DNA from: Simmondsia chinensis
Lineage: Eukaryota > Streptophyta > Magnoliopsida > Caryophyllales > Simmondsiaceae
Assembly: GCA_018398585.1 (NCBI GenBank)
Contig: JAGTTD010000007.1
Coordinates: 12,950,320 to 13,014,319 of the forward strand
DNA: 64,000 bases
Reading direction: 5' to 3'
Under the pieces are notes generated by a model. It saw nothing but the letters and a program-made list of their open reading frames with translations, was not told where the DNA came from and did no database searches. The translations under genes and the position numbers were made by a program. Every line of letters starts with the position of its first letter. Within the stretch, counting starts at the first letter, position 1. Positions 22,555 through 34,596 of this stretch are shown piece by piece.

Positions 22555-22842
22555 ATATCATCCATGTCATCATTTGACTTTTCTATTTTTATTTTTACTT
22601 TTTTTACTTTCTTATTTTGTTTTCAATTACATTTATAATTTTTTAAATTTATAATACTTTCTTCATCATAACAAATAAATTAAATTAAATTATTTATTAA
22701 ATGTTTATATTAAATTTGTGTATAAATAATTTTATTAAAATTTAATGAATAATTTAATTTAATTTATTTATTATAATACACAGAATATTATAAATATATT
22801 AACAGTAAAAAGTAAAAAAAATGATGACATAGATGCCATGTG
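22555..22842. mobile_element. Foldback element
   Basis: Long imperfect inverted repeat. The CATCCATGTCATCAT region near 22560 pairs with ATGATGACATAGATG near 22830, and AAATAAATTAAATTAAATTA near 22675 pairs with its complement near 22750. It is non-coding and very AT-rich. The ends are too AT-rich to define a target duplication. Confidence 0.6.
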
Positions 22843-23333
22843 AAAAAATATATTTTTTTAAAAGTTAGTTTTAAAAATAATTTTTATTTTTATGTTATTT
22901 TGGATAATAACTTCGTTCACAGACTCCACTTGCATTGGTTAAGCAACGTTCAGAAACCATAAGACATTATTATGTGGTATAATTCAGCCTTTAAATGATT
23001 TAAATAACAACTTAATTTTTGAGTATTAAATACTTTTCAAAAAGTAAATAATATAATAATAAATATTTTTAAATCAATAAAATGCATAATTTTTCAAACA
23101 GTTTACCCGTGGAGATTGATGGGGCGTATTAAGATACTAGATCTAGATACATTATAATACTATGATATCTTCTATTATATTCTCTAGTGTAGGTTTAATG
23201 TATTTGAGGATACTATAATATTCTATAATACTATGATATCTTCTGCTTCTTCCTTCTTTTACACCTCTATGTATAGTGATAGCTAAGTAACCTACGAGGA
23301 TGCCTACTCATATTTTCTCTCTCATTTGATCAG
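22843..23333. other. Spacer with a spaced 21-bp direct repeat
   Basis: AT-rich and non-coding. A 21-bp sequence with ATACTATGATATCTTCT recurs exactly at 23153-23173 and 23224-23244. No gene or element boundary can be supported. Confidence 0.55.
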
Positions 23334-24622
23334 TTAAGTCCCATTTTGGTCACTAAAAAAGCCAAAAATGGGCCTTTCGGTTATCCAAGTTAAATTTTAG
23401 AAGACTTAGTTACCAAATTTCTAATAAAAGCCTTTTTTAGTCACCCAAATAATTTAAAATGGATAAATTCATACCCCAAGTTAAATTTTAGAAGACTTAG
23501 TCACCCAACTTATAATAAAAGTTTCATTTAGTCTTTCAGGTGGTTTAAAATATACAAGTTGGCCACCTAAGTAATAAGTTAAAAAAATTTATCTTCCAAA
23601 TTTAAATAACAACTTATTTTCATCGCTAAAATGATTTAAAAATGATAAAAAATATATCATCGAAATAAAAAATAACTAATTCAATTATGGTTTTAACTTA
23701 TTTATTTTGTTGGTCCGCATATTTTCTTTTCAAATTCTATATTTTTATTTGTAACAAATTGGTCAAATATCTAACTATTGACCTTAGGTAAAAATTTAAA
23801 AAAATTATAAATTTAACATTAATAAAAATTGATAAAATATCCTAAAAAAATGAGAATTTAAGAAATATTTAGAAACAAGAATTAATAAATGACAGGTGTA
23901 TTAAAAAAAATGAAGATCAATTTGGAAAAAAAATTTCCAAAATCAAGTGTCATGTTAGCATTTTTGGCAAAAAATTATCAAATTCTAGTAAATATACTAT
24001 ACTATCAGAATCATATCCTATTTTTGCATTTTCCAATAGAATTCTATCACATTTTGACAAAAGGGTGCTTGATTGATAAAATTTTAGAACTTTAGAGTAC
24101 CTAACTGAAAATATTTAAACCTCACGATATTCTATTATATATATTAAAACATTAGAGTTCCTAAATGATAAATCGTCGAATTTCAAGGTACCTAACTAAT
24201 AGTTTGTAACAAACAGAACATAGATTTTGAAAAGAAAATATGAGGACCAATAAAATAAATAAGTCTAAAACATAATTAAATTAGCTATTTTTCATTTGAA
24301 CGATAATTTTTTTAATTGTTTTTAAATCCCTTTAGGGACGAAAATGAGTTGTTATTTAAAATTAGGTGATAAAATTTTTAAATTGTTCTTTGGGTGACCA
24401 ACATATCCATAAAGCACTTCATTGACTAATTAATACTTTATTACGAGTTGGGTAAATAAGTTTTCCGAAATTTAATTTAGGTGATCAATTTGTTTATTTT
24501 AAATCACTTGAATGACTAAAATGGACTTTTATTCGGAGTTTGATGACTGAATCTTTTAAAATTTGACTTGAATAACAAAAAAGTTTATTTTTAATTACTT
24601 TAATGATCAAAATGGGACTTAA
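23334..24622. mobile_element. Long-TIR element, about 400-bp arms
   Basis: The left arm (23334 to about 23740) and right arm (about 24225-24622) are inverted copies. The outermost sequence is TTAAGTCCCATTTTG, with its complement ending at 24622, and the inner arm end near TTTTCTTTTCAAA pairs likewise. Within each arm a unit of roughly 90 bp beginning near AAGTTAAATTTTAGAAGACT is tandemly repeated. The centre has no credible reading frame. Long TIRs suggest a non-autonomous Mutator-like or related element, but I could not find a convincing 9-bp target duplication. Confidence 0.7.
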
Positions 24623-25134
24623 GTCTACATTTGACCCACAAAAATTCCTCATTTTTATAAACTTACAAAAGGAGCTTTATGGAAACGGGCTTGGTTCCTG
24701 GCTTCAATATGTGATTTTTTATATATTTTTTTAATAGGACATATTTGTAAAAATCAACACATGACCATCATGTTAAAATATACACTCCATCTTCTTCAGA
24801 TTAAGTTTCGCTTTGTTTTTCTCAAAGAAACAACCACCACAAGTCGTCCTAGTCATAACTTTTATTATTATTATTATTTTTTTTTTTTAACAGAACAATT
24901 GGCCCTGGTCATAATTGGAGTGCCCAAAAAAATTAATGACTAATAGCTATAAAAGTGCTTTCTTTCTTTCTTTTTTATTTTTTTTTTTGTTTTTTTGAGC
25001 ACATGTAAAAGTGATTTCCCTTCTTATTGTTAACGTGCTCCAAATGTTAATAAGGTAATTCCTTCTTTCCCTTAAAAATTTTATCATGGAGCGTCAATGA
25101 GCTAACTTTTTTAAAAGCATAAGTTGATGGTGAA
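24623..25134. other. AT-rich spacer
   Basis: Non-coding, with several T-rich and TTTC-repeat tracts (24860-24890 and 24960-24995). No gene is supported. Confidence 0.55.
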
Positions 25135-25880
25135 CGATATCAAGGGCTGTGGGAACTGCCTTTCGACTCATGAGTGTCATTTGTTAAAACTGTCAAGGGT
25201 TGGGCCGCACCTTGAAAGTGCAAGCTCTTCTGGAGCTCAATAATAAAGTTGGGCATGACATTTTAGTTCTTATGGAAACAAAAAAAAAAAAAAAAAAAGC
25301 AAAAAATATACGTGGAACAGATTGGCAGGAGGCTTAACTTCTGTCACTCGATTTTTGGTGAACCCTAGGGGTATGTGCGGTGGAATGGCTCTATTTTGGA
25401 GCAAAAGGCTTGCCTTGGAGGTCAGGAAAACTACCAATAGATTTATTATTACTGAGATTGTTGGTCAGTGTTCTGACAAGAAGTGGACCCACATCTTTTT
25501 CTACGGTGAACCAGATAGGGGCAAAAGATCGGCTTTTTGGAGGTATGTGGTTGCAGATTTCGCAGACGATGTGTCTCCTATTATCTTCTCTGACGAATTC
25601 AACTCAATTTCCTCCCCGCATGACAAACATCAAGGTAACTCAATTTCTTATTACCAACTCTTATGGGTCCTTGATTTCTTTGACTTTTGTGGTTTAGTTG
25701 AGCTCCAGGCTAAAGGGTGTAGGTTCTCTTGTTCTGATAAACAGGATGGCGAAAGAAATGTGAAAGAATGTATTGATAAAGTGTCCGTTAAATATAATTG
25801 GCAAGTTCTTTTTTTGAAGGCAACTGTCACCCTCTTCCCGGCTGTTGGGTCTAACCATTCTCCCTTTTGGTTCATTTAGA
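25135..25880 (+). pseudogene. LINE J endonuclease
   Basis: The start is a decayed RGLGRTLKVQALLELNNK and ILVLMETK, the first conserved block of the APE-type endonuclease, followed by an A tract. The open part 25322-25879 has RGMCGGMALFWSK, WRYVVADFADDVSPIIFSDE, and a CRFSCSDKQDGERNVKECID block where plant L1 endonucleases have FTWSN..RIDR. The GDFN motif is altered to SDEFNS, which should abolish Mg-dependent nicking. Confidence 0.78.
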
Positions 25881-25999
25881 AGGGAATAATGTTAGACACC
25901 ACCGTGACTTTAAATTTGAATCCAATGGGCTGTTGGAAGGGGACTGTCGTGACACGATTCAAAAAGGATGGGTCCATAATGGGAGAAGCTCTTCCGTTT

Positions 26000-27620
26000 A
26001 GCAAAGATTCATTCCGGTCACAAAAGCTTCAAAGATTGGAGCATCGCTAGAGGAAGGAGAGAAAAACAAGGATTGATTTCATCTATATCCGGCTTACTAA
26101 ACTCCAAAGCAGGGAGACATCACAACGGAAAAGTCAAGAGGAGAAAGAGCTTAATAAAGAACTCCAGGAGTGGTGGAATGCGAAAGAGCGATTTTTGGCA
26201 CCAACTATCCCGGCTAAATTGGCTCTCTTATGGGGATAGAAACTCATGGTTTTTTCATGCTTCTACAATCCACAGAAAAGAGAGAAACAAGATAAAATGC
26301 CTTGAGAAGAATGATGGTGAATGGACCGATGACCCGAGTCAAATAAAGCAGATGATCTCTTCCCACTTTAGAGACCTTTATGCTTCTAAAGGTACTATGA
26401 GGATGGAGGAGGTGATTGCCACTATAGAAGAAAAGGTCAGCAACTTCATGAATCACAAGCTAACCAAACCAGTTACCCGCGATGAGATACGGGCCCCGAT
26501 TACACAGCTTGGGGGTCTTAAAGCTCCGGGGTCGGACGGATTCCCAGGTATTTTCTTTACATCTTTTAGGGATGTTGTTTCTAATGACGTGTGTGAGGTA
26601 GTGGAAAGCTTTTTCGAAAATGGTAAATTGCTGAAAATTTTGAATAACGCAAATGTTGTGCTAATCCCCAAAAATAAGAAACCCGACTGGTTGAATCATT
26701 TGCGCCCGAGTGCTCTTTGTAATTTTTGTTATAAAATCATTTCAAAAATCATTTCTAATCGTCTAAAACCTTTTAAGAATTAAATCATCTCCCCCTTTCC
26801 AATCTGCCTTTGTAAAGGGGAGAAAAATTCAAGATAACATCATGGTTGCTCACGAAGCATTCCATGTGCTTAAAAATAAAAGGAAAGGTGGTGCTAAAAC
26901 TTGATCACATGAAAGCGTATGACCAAATGGAGTGGGCTTTCATTGAACAGATTTTAAAAAAGTTAGGTTTTTATGATACCGTTGGCGGATGGATCATGGA
27001 ATAAGTTTCAACAGTCAAAGTTATTCTGGTTCTTAACGGGGAAAGATTTGACAGTTTAAAATTGCCAGCGATCTTAGGGAAGGTGATCCCCTCTTCCCCT
27101 TTCTTTTCCTTTTCATTATAGAGGCTCTTTTCTCCCTTATAAATGAAGTGGAAAGAAGAGGGGAGTGGAATAGTTTTAAGATTAAATTCTCTCGTCCTCC
27201 CCTTTCTCATCTCTTTTTTTTCGACGGCTGCGTTTTGTTCTTCCAAGCCTCCGCTAGAGTCTATCATCATGTGAAGTCAATTCTCAACCTCCTTTGAGGT
27301 GCTTCGGGCCAGGAGGTGAACCTCCACAAATCCCATACCTTCTTCTCTTCCAATACCCCTTCATGGGTTTGAGAAGAATGCCTAGGAATTTTGGAGGTGG
27401 CCCAGTTTAGTGAGGATGACAAATATCTCGAAACACAAATCTTTTGGGGTAGATCAAAAAAAAAAAAAAAAAAAGCTCTCAATTTTCTTTTTGATAAAGT
27501 TAGAGGTAAAATGCAAGGTTGGAAGTCCTTCTCAAGTTGGTCATGTCAGCAATTCCCTCTTTTGTTATGTCATGTTACAAAATCCCAGTCATCTTCACAA
27601 AAAAGCTTAATAGTGTCATA
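26000..27620 (+). pseudogene. LINE J reverse transcriptase
   Basis: Fragments in several frames follow the order of plant L1 RTs: SYGDRNSWFFHASTIHRKERN, GLKAPGSDGFPGIFF, NVVLIPKN with LRPSALCNFCYKIISKIIS (26073-26783), then FQSAFVKGRKIQDNIMVAHE, LDHMKAYDQMEWAF, and SFS.WSCQQFPLL near 27540. The catalytic FADD region around 27215 reads FFDGCVLF, so the two Asp codons are not preserved. Long A (27459-27476) and G (27641-27673) tracts lie within the gene. Confidence 0.8.
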
Positions 27621-27638
27621 GCTCGATGTTGGGTGGAA

Positions 27639-27640
<2 letters not shown>

Positions 27641-27673
<33 letters not shown>
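27641..27673. repeat. 33-base homopolymer G
   Basis: Uninterrupted run of 33 G inside LINE J coding sequence, at the point where related RTs have a short Trp/Gly-rich stretch. Confidence 0.9.
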
Positions 27674-27675
<2 letters not shown>

Positions 27676-27874
27676 GCAGCCGAGGACAAAAGATGTTCAT
27701 TGGAAGAGTTAGGACTTCCTAACTCATCCGAAAGATGCGTGGGCCCTAGGTTTTAGAGACTTATGCAAGGTTAACATAACCCTTATTGCTAAGCAAGTTT
27801 GGAAAGCCATACCAAATCTGAATGCTTTCTGCGTCCAATTCTAAAAGGCATTCACTTTAGTAATTGATCCATTC

Positions 27875-29009
27875 TTGGGACTTCTCTTGGCTCTAACCCC
27901 TCTTGGGGTGGGAGAAGTTTCAGAGAGGGTAGAGATTTCATTGCTAAAGGTCTTCGTTAGATTGTCAATAATGGCTCCCGAGTCAATGTGTGGGAGGACC
28001 TATGGATCCCTGACTTACCCTTTTTCTCAGTTGGAAACAGACCGAGGGAGGAGCAGTCAATGATGCTTGTTTTGGAGTTGATTCAACCGAGTGCTCATCA
28101 ATGGAACATCGAGACTCTCGCTCACGTATTTTTAGCTCGGGAGTTTAAGGCTATCCTTTCTATCCCAATGTGGAATCCTTTTTGGGATAATGTTCTTGTT
28201 TGGCATTTTATGATTCAAGGTTCATACACCATTAAGTAGGGTTATCGCTTGTGGCTCTCCCTTCACGCCCCTCCGCCACGAGAATGTGCTTCCTCGACCT
28301 CCCTGAGTTGCTCCTCCAAAAGTCTCCGTGATTTATGGTCTATTTCTGCTCCCCCAACAATCATACAATTTATGTGAAGGGCTATCTTGAATGCTTATGC
28401 TATGTCAGAAAATCTTTGGAAAAGAAAGCTTAAGCCTCACCTGCTTTGTCAAAGATGTGATGGTGTCTCGGAATTTATTGAACACACTTTCTTCTTGTGT
28501 CCGTGGGCCAAATCTTGTTGGTTTGGGTCTTCATTGGGTGTCAAACCTTCCGAGCAAGGCTTCCACAGTTTTCACCGTTGGCGGGACTCTATTTGCTCTA
28601 GTCATACATTTTCATGTGATGATCTCTTCAGGGTTGCTATTTTGTGTTGGGAAATGTGGAAGGCAAGATGTAATCTCTTATTCAAAAATGCTAGTATCAA
28701 TCCACTTCAAATGGTTTCAAAGGCTGCTGATCTTGACGCTGAAGTTGCTACTATCCCTTGGCTCCTTCGGTTCAGTTGGGGACGCTGCTCGCTTCTACAA
28801 CTGTACGATGTCCCACAAATTAGGAGCCTCCTCCCTCTAGATGGATCAAGATTAATATTGACGGTACTTTTGCTTCCCCATTTTCTTCCGCACTCGCGGT
28901 AGTGGCTCAGTCGAGGTCAAGCTCCATTCTTGGGGGCTCGTGTGGTACAGCCCCTGCTTCTTCACCACTTACTGTAGAATCCCCTGCTATTCGTGTTGCA
29001 TGTTCATTG
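27875..29009 (+). pseudogene. LINE J zinc-finger and RNase H start
   Basis: After ARGFRDLCKVN-type text, the open part 28387-28902 carries the zf-RVT domain: LLCQRCDGVSEFIEHTFFLC (CX2C...H...C) followed by WEMWKARCNLLFKN. RNase H begins near 28840 with PRWIKINIDGTF and continues to VESPAIRVACSL, where copia D interrupts it at 29010. The remaining RNase H text is at 47762. Confidence 0.8.
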
Positions 29010-29611
29010 TGTTAGAATTTTATATTTAATCAATTGGATTAGCCTGAAAAGATAATAAAAAAAGCCCGTTTATTATCCCATAAATAGACTTATATGTAAT
29101 TATGTATTAGGCACATTGTGACATGGGCCTGGGATGGATAAAAGGCTAGGCGTGGCCATGGGCCGGGTCGGGCCCGGCCTGGGCCGAGGCCCGGCCAGCC
29201 AGGCACTGTAGCGGGCCGGGCCCGGCCCGCTTTTTTGACAGAATTAAAAAAAAAATTTAAATCATACAAAGTTATTTTGTACTAAAATTATTGTAATTCA
29301 CTGATAAATAATATGAGATACAAATATATTTTTTTTCAAACACTAATAATGCTAAATATACATGTTCAAAAAAAATAATACTAAATGTATGTAATAAAAT
29401 AAATTGTACAATAAGTAATGGTAAATATCTTATCAAAAAAATTAATGGTAAATAAATAACGTAACAAGTACAAATACAACGCAGTTGGGGCCTAATATTT
29501 AAAAATGTAAATTTGTTTATCAAAAAATACAAAGTTTGACGCATGGGGGGTGCGGTCGTCTTTTGATGTAAATATTTAAAAGTATATAATTGACATACGA
29601 AATTGTTGATA

Positions 29612-31190
29612 TCAGTCGCATGGGGGGGTTTCTATGCCATCATTTGACGTATCAGTGGTGCGGTCGTCTTCTTCATCGCTCGATGAATCCAGCTTCATTC
29701 TTTGTTGATCTCTTGCCTCAGCTAGCAGCCAATTCTTCAAGCACACGGACATCTCCAAGCTTGACGGCGATAGCTTCTCCCTCTTCATTCCAAGCAACCT
29801 ACCACCAAGACTAAAAGCACAATCCGATGCTACTGAAGACACCGGACAACTTAGTATATCACGTGCCATGGTAGAAAGCACGGGATACTGGGTTTGGTTT
29901 GTATTCCACCATTATAAAAGGTCAAAATACGGGTTGGCCGCTGCCCAAAAATATGGACCAACGGTGTCCGCAAATAATAATCTGCTCGTCACATGACGTG
30001 GGGGCTACTGTGGGCGTAAAATGCTCCAACAGCTTTCTCGAATATGACGTGTGCGAACTACTTCCACTAGATGTGTAAGATCCTACTGCAGCAGTACTAG
30101 GATATGGATTATTGGACGCTAATTTTCGGGAATATTAAGAAAATAAACTATGCAAGTCGTTATCGACTTCGGCAATGAAAGTGTCGATATTAAGACTAGG
30201 ATGCAAACGTTTGAAAAAATGTTGGCAAAACATGTTTAAACCCCGGTGTTTACAACGAGGATCTAAAATAGTTGCCAAGCAGTATATAAGAGGTAGTTCT
30301 GAATAATATTTGGCAAACTTTTCTTTCATTGCTTTAATCGATTCGAACAAAATGGGGTTGGATTCATTACCCACCATCCAATTGACAATATCAAGCAATC
30401 TTATATTGCATGAGGCATGGTCGGATAGTAGCAACCCGAAAAAATGTCGTGGCCTCTTTAAACATGTTAAAAAAGTTACAAATTTGATCTATTGTCTCCC
30501 AATGTATATTGGCCAGATTGTAATCGCTCCATTCTGTTCGATTTTCCTGTGCGAATTCCATCAGAACGTCTTTGTATGGTAGAATGCGCTCTAACATTTC
30601 TACCGTAGACGACCACCTAGTTTGGGAGTCTAATTTGAATTGTTTATATTATATGTTATACAACCTACATAAATTTCTAAATCCTTTTTTTCTAGTGCCG
30701 GATGATTTAATAGATATTATTACGGATCTTAAGATGGTAAGGGATACGTTTACAAGATCTAAACTATCTATTACCATTAAATGCAAAATGTGACAAATGC
30801 AACGAATATAGAAACACTTTCCACCTAACATGGGTCTCATTTGCCTAATTAAATGTGTAACGGATGCAGTGTTATTGGTAGCATTGTCGAACGTAATACT
30901 GAAGATACGCCACTCTATGCCCCAGTCGTGGACTACCGACATAATCGTACCCGTAATTACCTCGGCAGTGTGGGGGCAATCTAAAAGTCCAAAACGAATT
31001 ATCCTCTTTTGGAGGATGTAGGAGCAATCGGTCCAGTGTGCCGTTATGCACATATAAGATTGGTTGGGTTTCGACGTCAATATGTCCGACGTCAATGAGA
31101 ACCTGCTCGTGTTCATTGCATAAAGTGTTAAGACCCCAACTTTCATCCTGTGGTACAACGTAAAAGCATCCCGCTTTACGGTGTTTCGAG
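29612..31190 (-). pseudogene. hAT E transposase, middle and C-terminal part
   Basis: Minus-strand text in several frames. The segment 30649-31158 contains the catalytic-core region RIFSITFDNATNNTASVTHL and GKCFYIRCICHILHLMVIDS, as in RICESLEEPER-like hAT proteins. The segments 30135-30597 hold WETIDQICNFFNMFKEAT and YYSELPLIYCLATILDPRCK. The segment 29612-29881 has the hAT dimerisation domain: SCPVSSVASDCAFSLGGRLL and SSLEMSVCLKNWLL. It uses at least three frames, so it is a pseudogene. The N-terminal part lies beyond element G at 36282-36924. Confidence 0.88.
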
Positions 31191-31195
31191 GAATT

Positions 31196-31802
31196 TGTTA
31201 AGGTTTCGAAGATTTCTCTTGAGCCTTAACCTAGGTTGGGACAGAAAGAATATGAGATGAGAAAGAATATAGAGTTTAGATGAGAGAAAGAAGGGAAATT
31301 AGATGAGAAAATAGAGAGAGTTAGGTGAGAGAGAGAATATTGATCTCAAAATGAGATTGTGTTTGGTAATTTTCATTGAATGCCCAACATTACAGCAGTT
31401 TCACTTATTTATAACAAGCTAACAAGTAAATGCAATGTATCTAACCATCTTTAGAACAATCTAGTACATATTCTAACTAACTAATAATTGTGTGTGCTAT
31501 TATTGGCGCCAAAAACCAGATATCAGCAACTCAACAGCAGCAGCAGCGTCACACCAGCAGCACGCACCAGCAGCAGCAGAAGCAGGATTACACTTTCACT
31601 CTTGAAATAATACTAACAATACACCTCACTTAACTAATCAAACTAATCAAAACAGCAGCAGCCAAGTAACGCAGCAACAGTAGCTAACAGATAGCACTAG
31701 CAGGTCAAGATGCAGGACAGATTTACTTAACAGATTTTAACTCCCACAATATTCCCGCCATTTCCAATTTATGTCTATGCCTCGGAATCTTGGTTTGTAA
31801 CG
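31196..31802 (-). repeat. Element G 3' LTR
   Basis: 607 bp. It contains CAG-rich tracts (31530-31590 and 31650-31685) and a GA-rich block (31240-31340). In element sense its first base is C where the other LTR has T (TGTTACAAACC), a change at the LTR edge. Confidence 0.93.
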
Positions 31803-32087
31803 TTTCCTTCCCCTTGAAAACATTCTTGTCCTCAAAAATAGAAGAGAGTGAGACTTGAAATCATTTCTTGATGTAGAGGTAGAAATTGAAGTTGATGGTG
31901 ATGAACTCCAAAAAACTTCTGAGATTGCATACTTGCAGCTGGATTTGTAATGTAGCAGGCGCCTGAGGACGGTATTGATCAACCACATATCAACAACACA
32001 CCCACAATGCCTCTCGTTGCCCTTAACATAGCTCAAAAGCCAATCTTGCTGCAGGGACTCACAGCGTGCTTTAATATTTCTGCATTT

Positions 32088-34160
32088 CTACGTGTAAAGA
32101 ATTGCACAACTGATTTTGTTTATCTTTAGCTCAATAAAACTGCATACGAAGTCTTTTGACATCTCGGGAGGCCTTCTGAACACAAACCAAAAGAACCCAA
32201 CAACACAATCTGCTTGTAGGCATTCCCAAAACAGCATTATTTCATTTCGAACTTGCCGATCGGCATGCCGAAAGTGCTTATCAGCTATTGAAACTTGATT
32301 CTTTACTGGTTTAACGTGTTCTGTCACCAAGATGCTCAACTTATTCATCTCACACAACCACCTACTAACCCAACTCATGACATACTCAATAAATCAAAGA
32401 TTGCTTTCCAATTGCACCAAAAATGCTGCAGAGTCCAATACTCCAGCATTGTGAACTTGATGCAGATCATAATGATATATTGCAGCGGGTTTCTTATTCA
32501 AATGGAAGCTCATTGATGTGAACAAGTGATTACACCTTCCAAAATACATAATAACATCAAATAAACTCATTCTGAACCGCACATTCAAAACTAACAGCAA
32601 GGATATTCCCAAAAATTGATCTGCATCTTCCAAAACTTCCCTTGAGGGAATATTGAGAGTAAACTTGTGAGATCTCAAAAATTTCAGCCACCTTTTTCCA
32701 AATTCTTGCATTGATCATTTCCACCAAAACATGAAGGACATATTGGAGCTTATGCCTATGATTTTTCCATTCAAAGCAACCACAACAGATCACCCAAAGC
32801 TCAGCCTGATTCTGCGCCAACACAGCAGTGTCCACTTGCATTCTGTCTTGATTTTCAAATGCTATCACTGTTGGCTTTTCTTGATCTTGAGCATCAGTCG
32901 TGAGGTCACACCTGAGGCCTAATACCTCCTCTAACCAACCACAGCTCCTCAAACCACTAACAACAATTATCATCTTTTCAAGTAAGTGCTTTTGTGTGAA
33001 CCGAAACAACACGAATTCCGGAGCAATGGAAACTTCGTTGTCACTTGCATTATACGGCTTGTAAAATGTAAACTTCCGGTCTCTAATACTTGCTTTGATG
33101 TTATATTCGTGATGACCCACTGTCTCTACCCTTTTTACATCAATACTTGTATTGACATTGTCATCTTCAACATCAAACAACAGCCCCGAATGTGTAGCTC
33201 CTCCAAATACTTGTAATTCATTTTTTCCCGGATCGAAGGGACTTCCCATATCAGTTTCACCAGCTAAAACCTCTGTTGGACAGCTTCTGGACGGATCTGA
33301 ATTTAGCCTCAGCATGTTACAGCAGTAATACACATCTAACAACTCAATCGCTTGTTCAACAGCAATGGCTCTCCTTTGTTGGGCTTTGAAATGTACTCTC
33401 GCAGCTCGAGTGCTTCTTTTCAACAAAAATTCGACTCCTCTCAACTTCATATAGTCTTGAGAGCCTTTACCCAGATCCGGAGGTAGCTTATCACAAGACT
33501 TTGCACTTGGATAAGTCACAATTATACTTAAATGAAGGAATGGGTCATGCCGAACTTGCCGATCGGCATGCCGATAGCACATTTCAGCCACTATACACTC
33601 GTAATCTCTCACCCAACATAAGAGACCTTGCTCAACCTCCAAGCTGATGATGTTCTGGACCCAAGCTAACACTCCAGCATGCCCACAAGTGAACTTAAGT
33701 ATACCTTGGTCAGTATTTGAAGGTACTGCAGCAGCAACAACTGAATTTTCAACAAAATCACATTGCTCAGTGATGAAAATGCTTCCATTCTGCATATAAG
33801 TTGCCAAGGAGTACTACTTAACAGATTTGGGGATGTTCTAAGTAATTTCTCAGCAATGGCATCAATTTTTTCGGTCGGTTTCACAGATTTTGCTGCAACC
33901 AGCTCGTGAATATCCACAAACATATCTAATTCTTGTATACCAGCATAGACATCAGTAAGGGTAGCAACTTGAGTTGGTTCTTGTTGATCATCAAGCGTAT
34001 TAGGTTGAACCACAACCACATGCTTCAATTTTGGATTGAACAACTGCTTTTTGCCCACAAAATCTCCCAATGCTTCACTTAGGCGATTCCTTTTCGACTT
34101 ACTCTTTGCTCTCTTAATCAATCCTAGGACATGTGAATCATACTCCCAATCCGGATGCAC
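32088..34160 (-). pseudogene. Element G long unrecognised coding region
   Basis: Coding-like text runs about 690 codons in two frames: 34160-33666, then 33807-32557 (416 codons open), then 32711-32088 with one TGA. The first part has a basic stretch (KRAKSKSKRNRLSEALGD), and the middle has acidic and hydrophobic blocks (GLLFDVEDDNVNTSIDVKR and RDRKFTFYKPYNAS). The peptide HADRQVR occurs twice, encoded by an exact 24-bp repeat (32248-32271 and 33551-33574). I find no zinc knuckle, protease DSG/DTG, YVDD, RNase H or integrase motif. It could be a captured host sequence, an extreme Gag or a lineage-specific accessory gene. I cannot decide between these. Confidence 0.45.
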
Positions 34161-34368
34161 GTCATATGTATCTCCACATCGTCAAGAGACTCTAACTCAT
34201 AGAGTCTTCGTAAGAATCCTCTTGTTCACATTCAGATTCTTCTGGCTTGTTTTCTACAGTTTTGGCATTGTCGTGATCAAGTTCATCTTCAACAACAACA
34301 GGTTGTGCCTCCTCTCTCTGCTCAACAACGAACTCTTGCGGTAGAACTACTTCCGTTGGTGGAACAAT

Positions 34369-34596
34369 CTAGCTCGAAGGCTCAATTTGTTGCATCCAAT
34401 CTTCTTTGTCCACATCCTTACCCAAAAGCTTCTTCAACAATTGTTGAATGCTATCATTTTTCTGTTCAAACTTCATACCAGACCTCGCATTTTTTGGATC
34501 CAGCTTAGCAATCAATTGATTAAGCTTGTCATTCATGTCCTTACAGAAATCGAATGATGCATTCACTCCTTCGATCATGTTTGTGATGAAAAACAA
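34369..34596 (-). CDS. Element G short reading frame, unknown
   Basis: A 75-codon frame, the first sizeable one after a leader of about 1.1 kb. It is rich in Lys, Asp, Gln and Leu, with heptad-like spacing (MNDKLNQLIAKLD and IQQLLKKLLGKD), so a coiled coil is plausible, as at the N-terminus of many gypsy Gag proteins. No domain is recognisable and it may be the broken start of the larger frame below. I do not assign a function. Confidence 0.35.
   Translation of the reverse strand: MFFITNMIEGVNASFDFCKDMNDKLNQLIAKLDPKNARSGMKFEQKNDSIQQLLKKLLGKDVDKEDWMQQIEPSS

Noticed and set aside
32557..33807. Envelope-like gene in element G
   Set aside because: No signal peptide, transmembrane segment or cleavage motif; the position and composition do not support an envelope protein.
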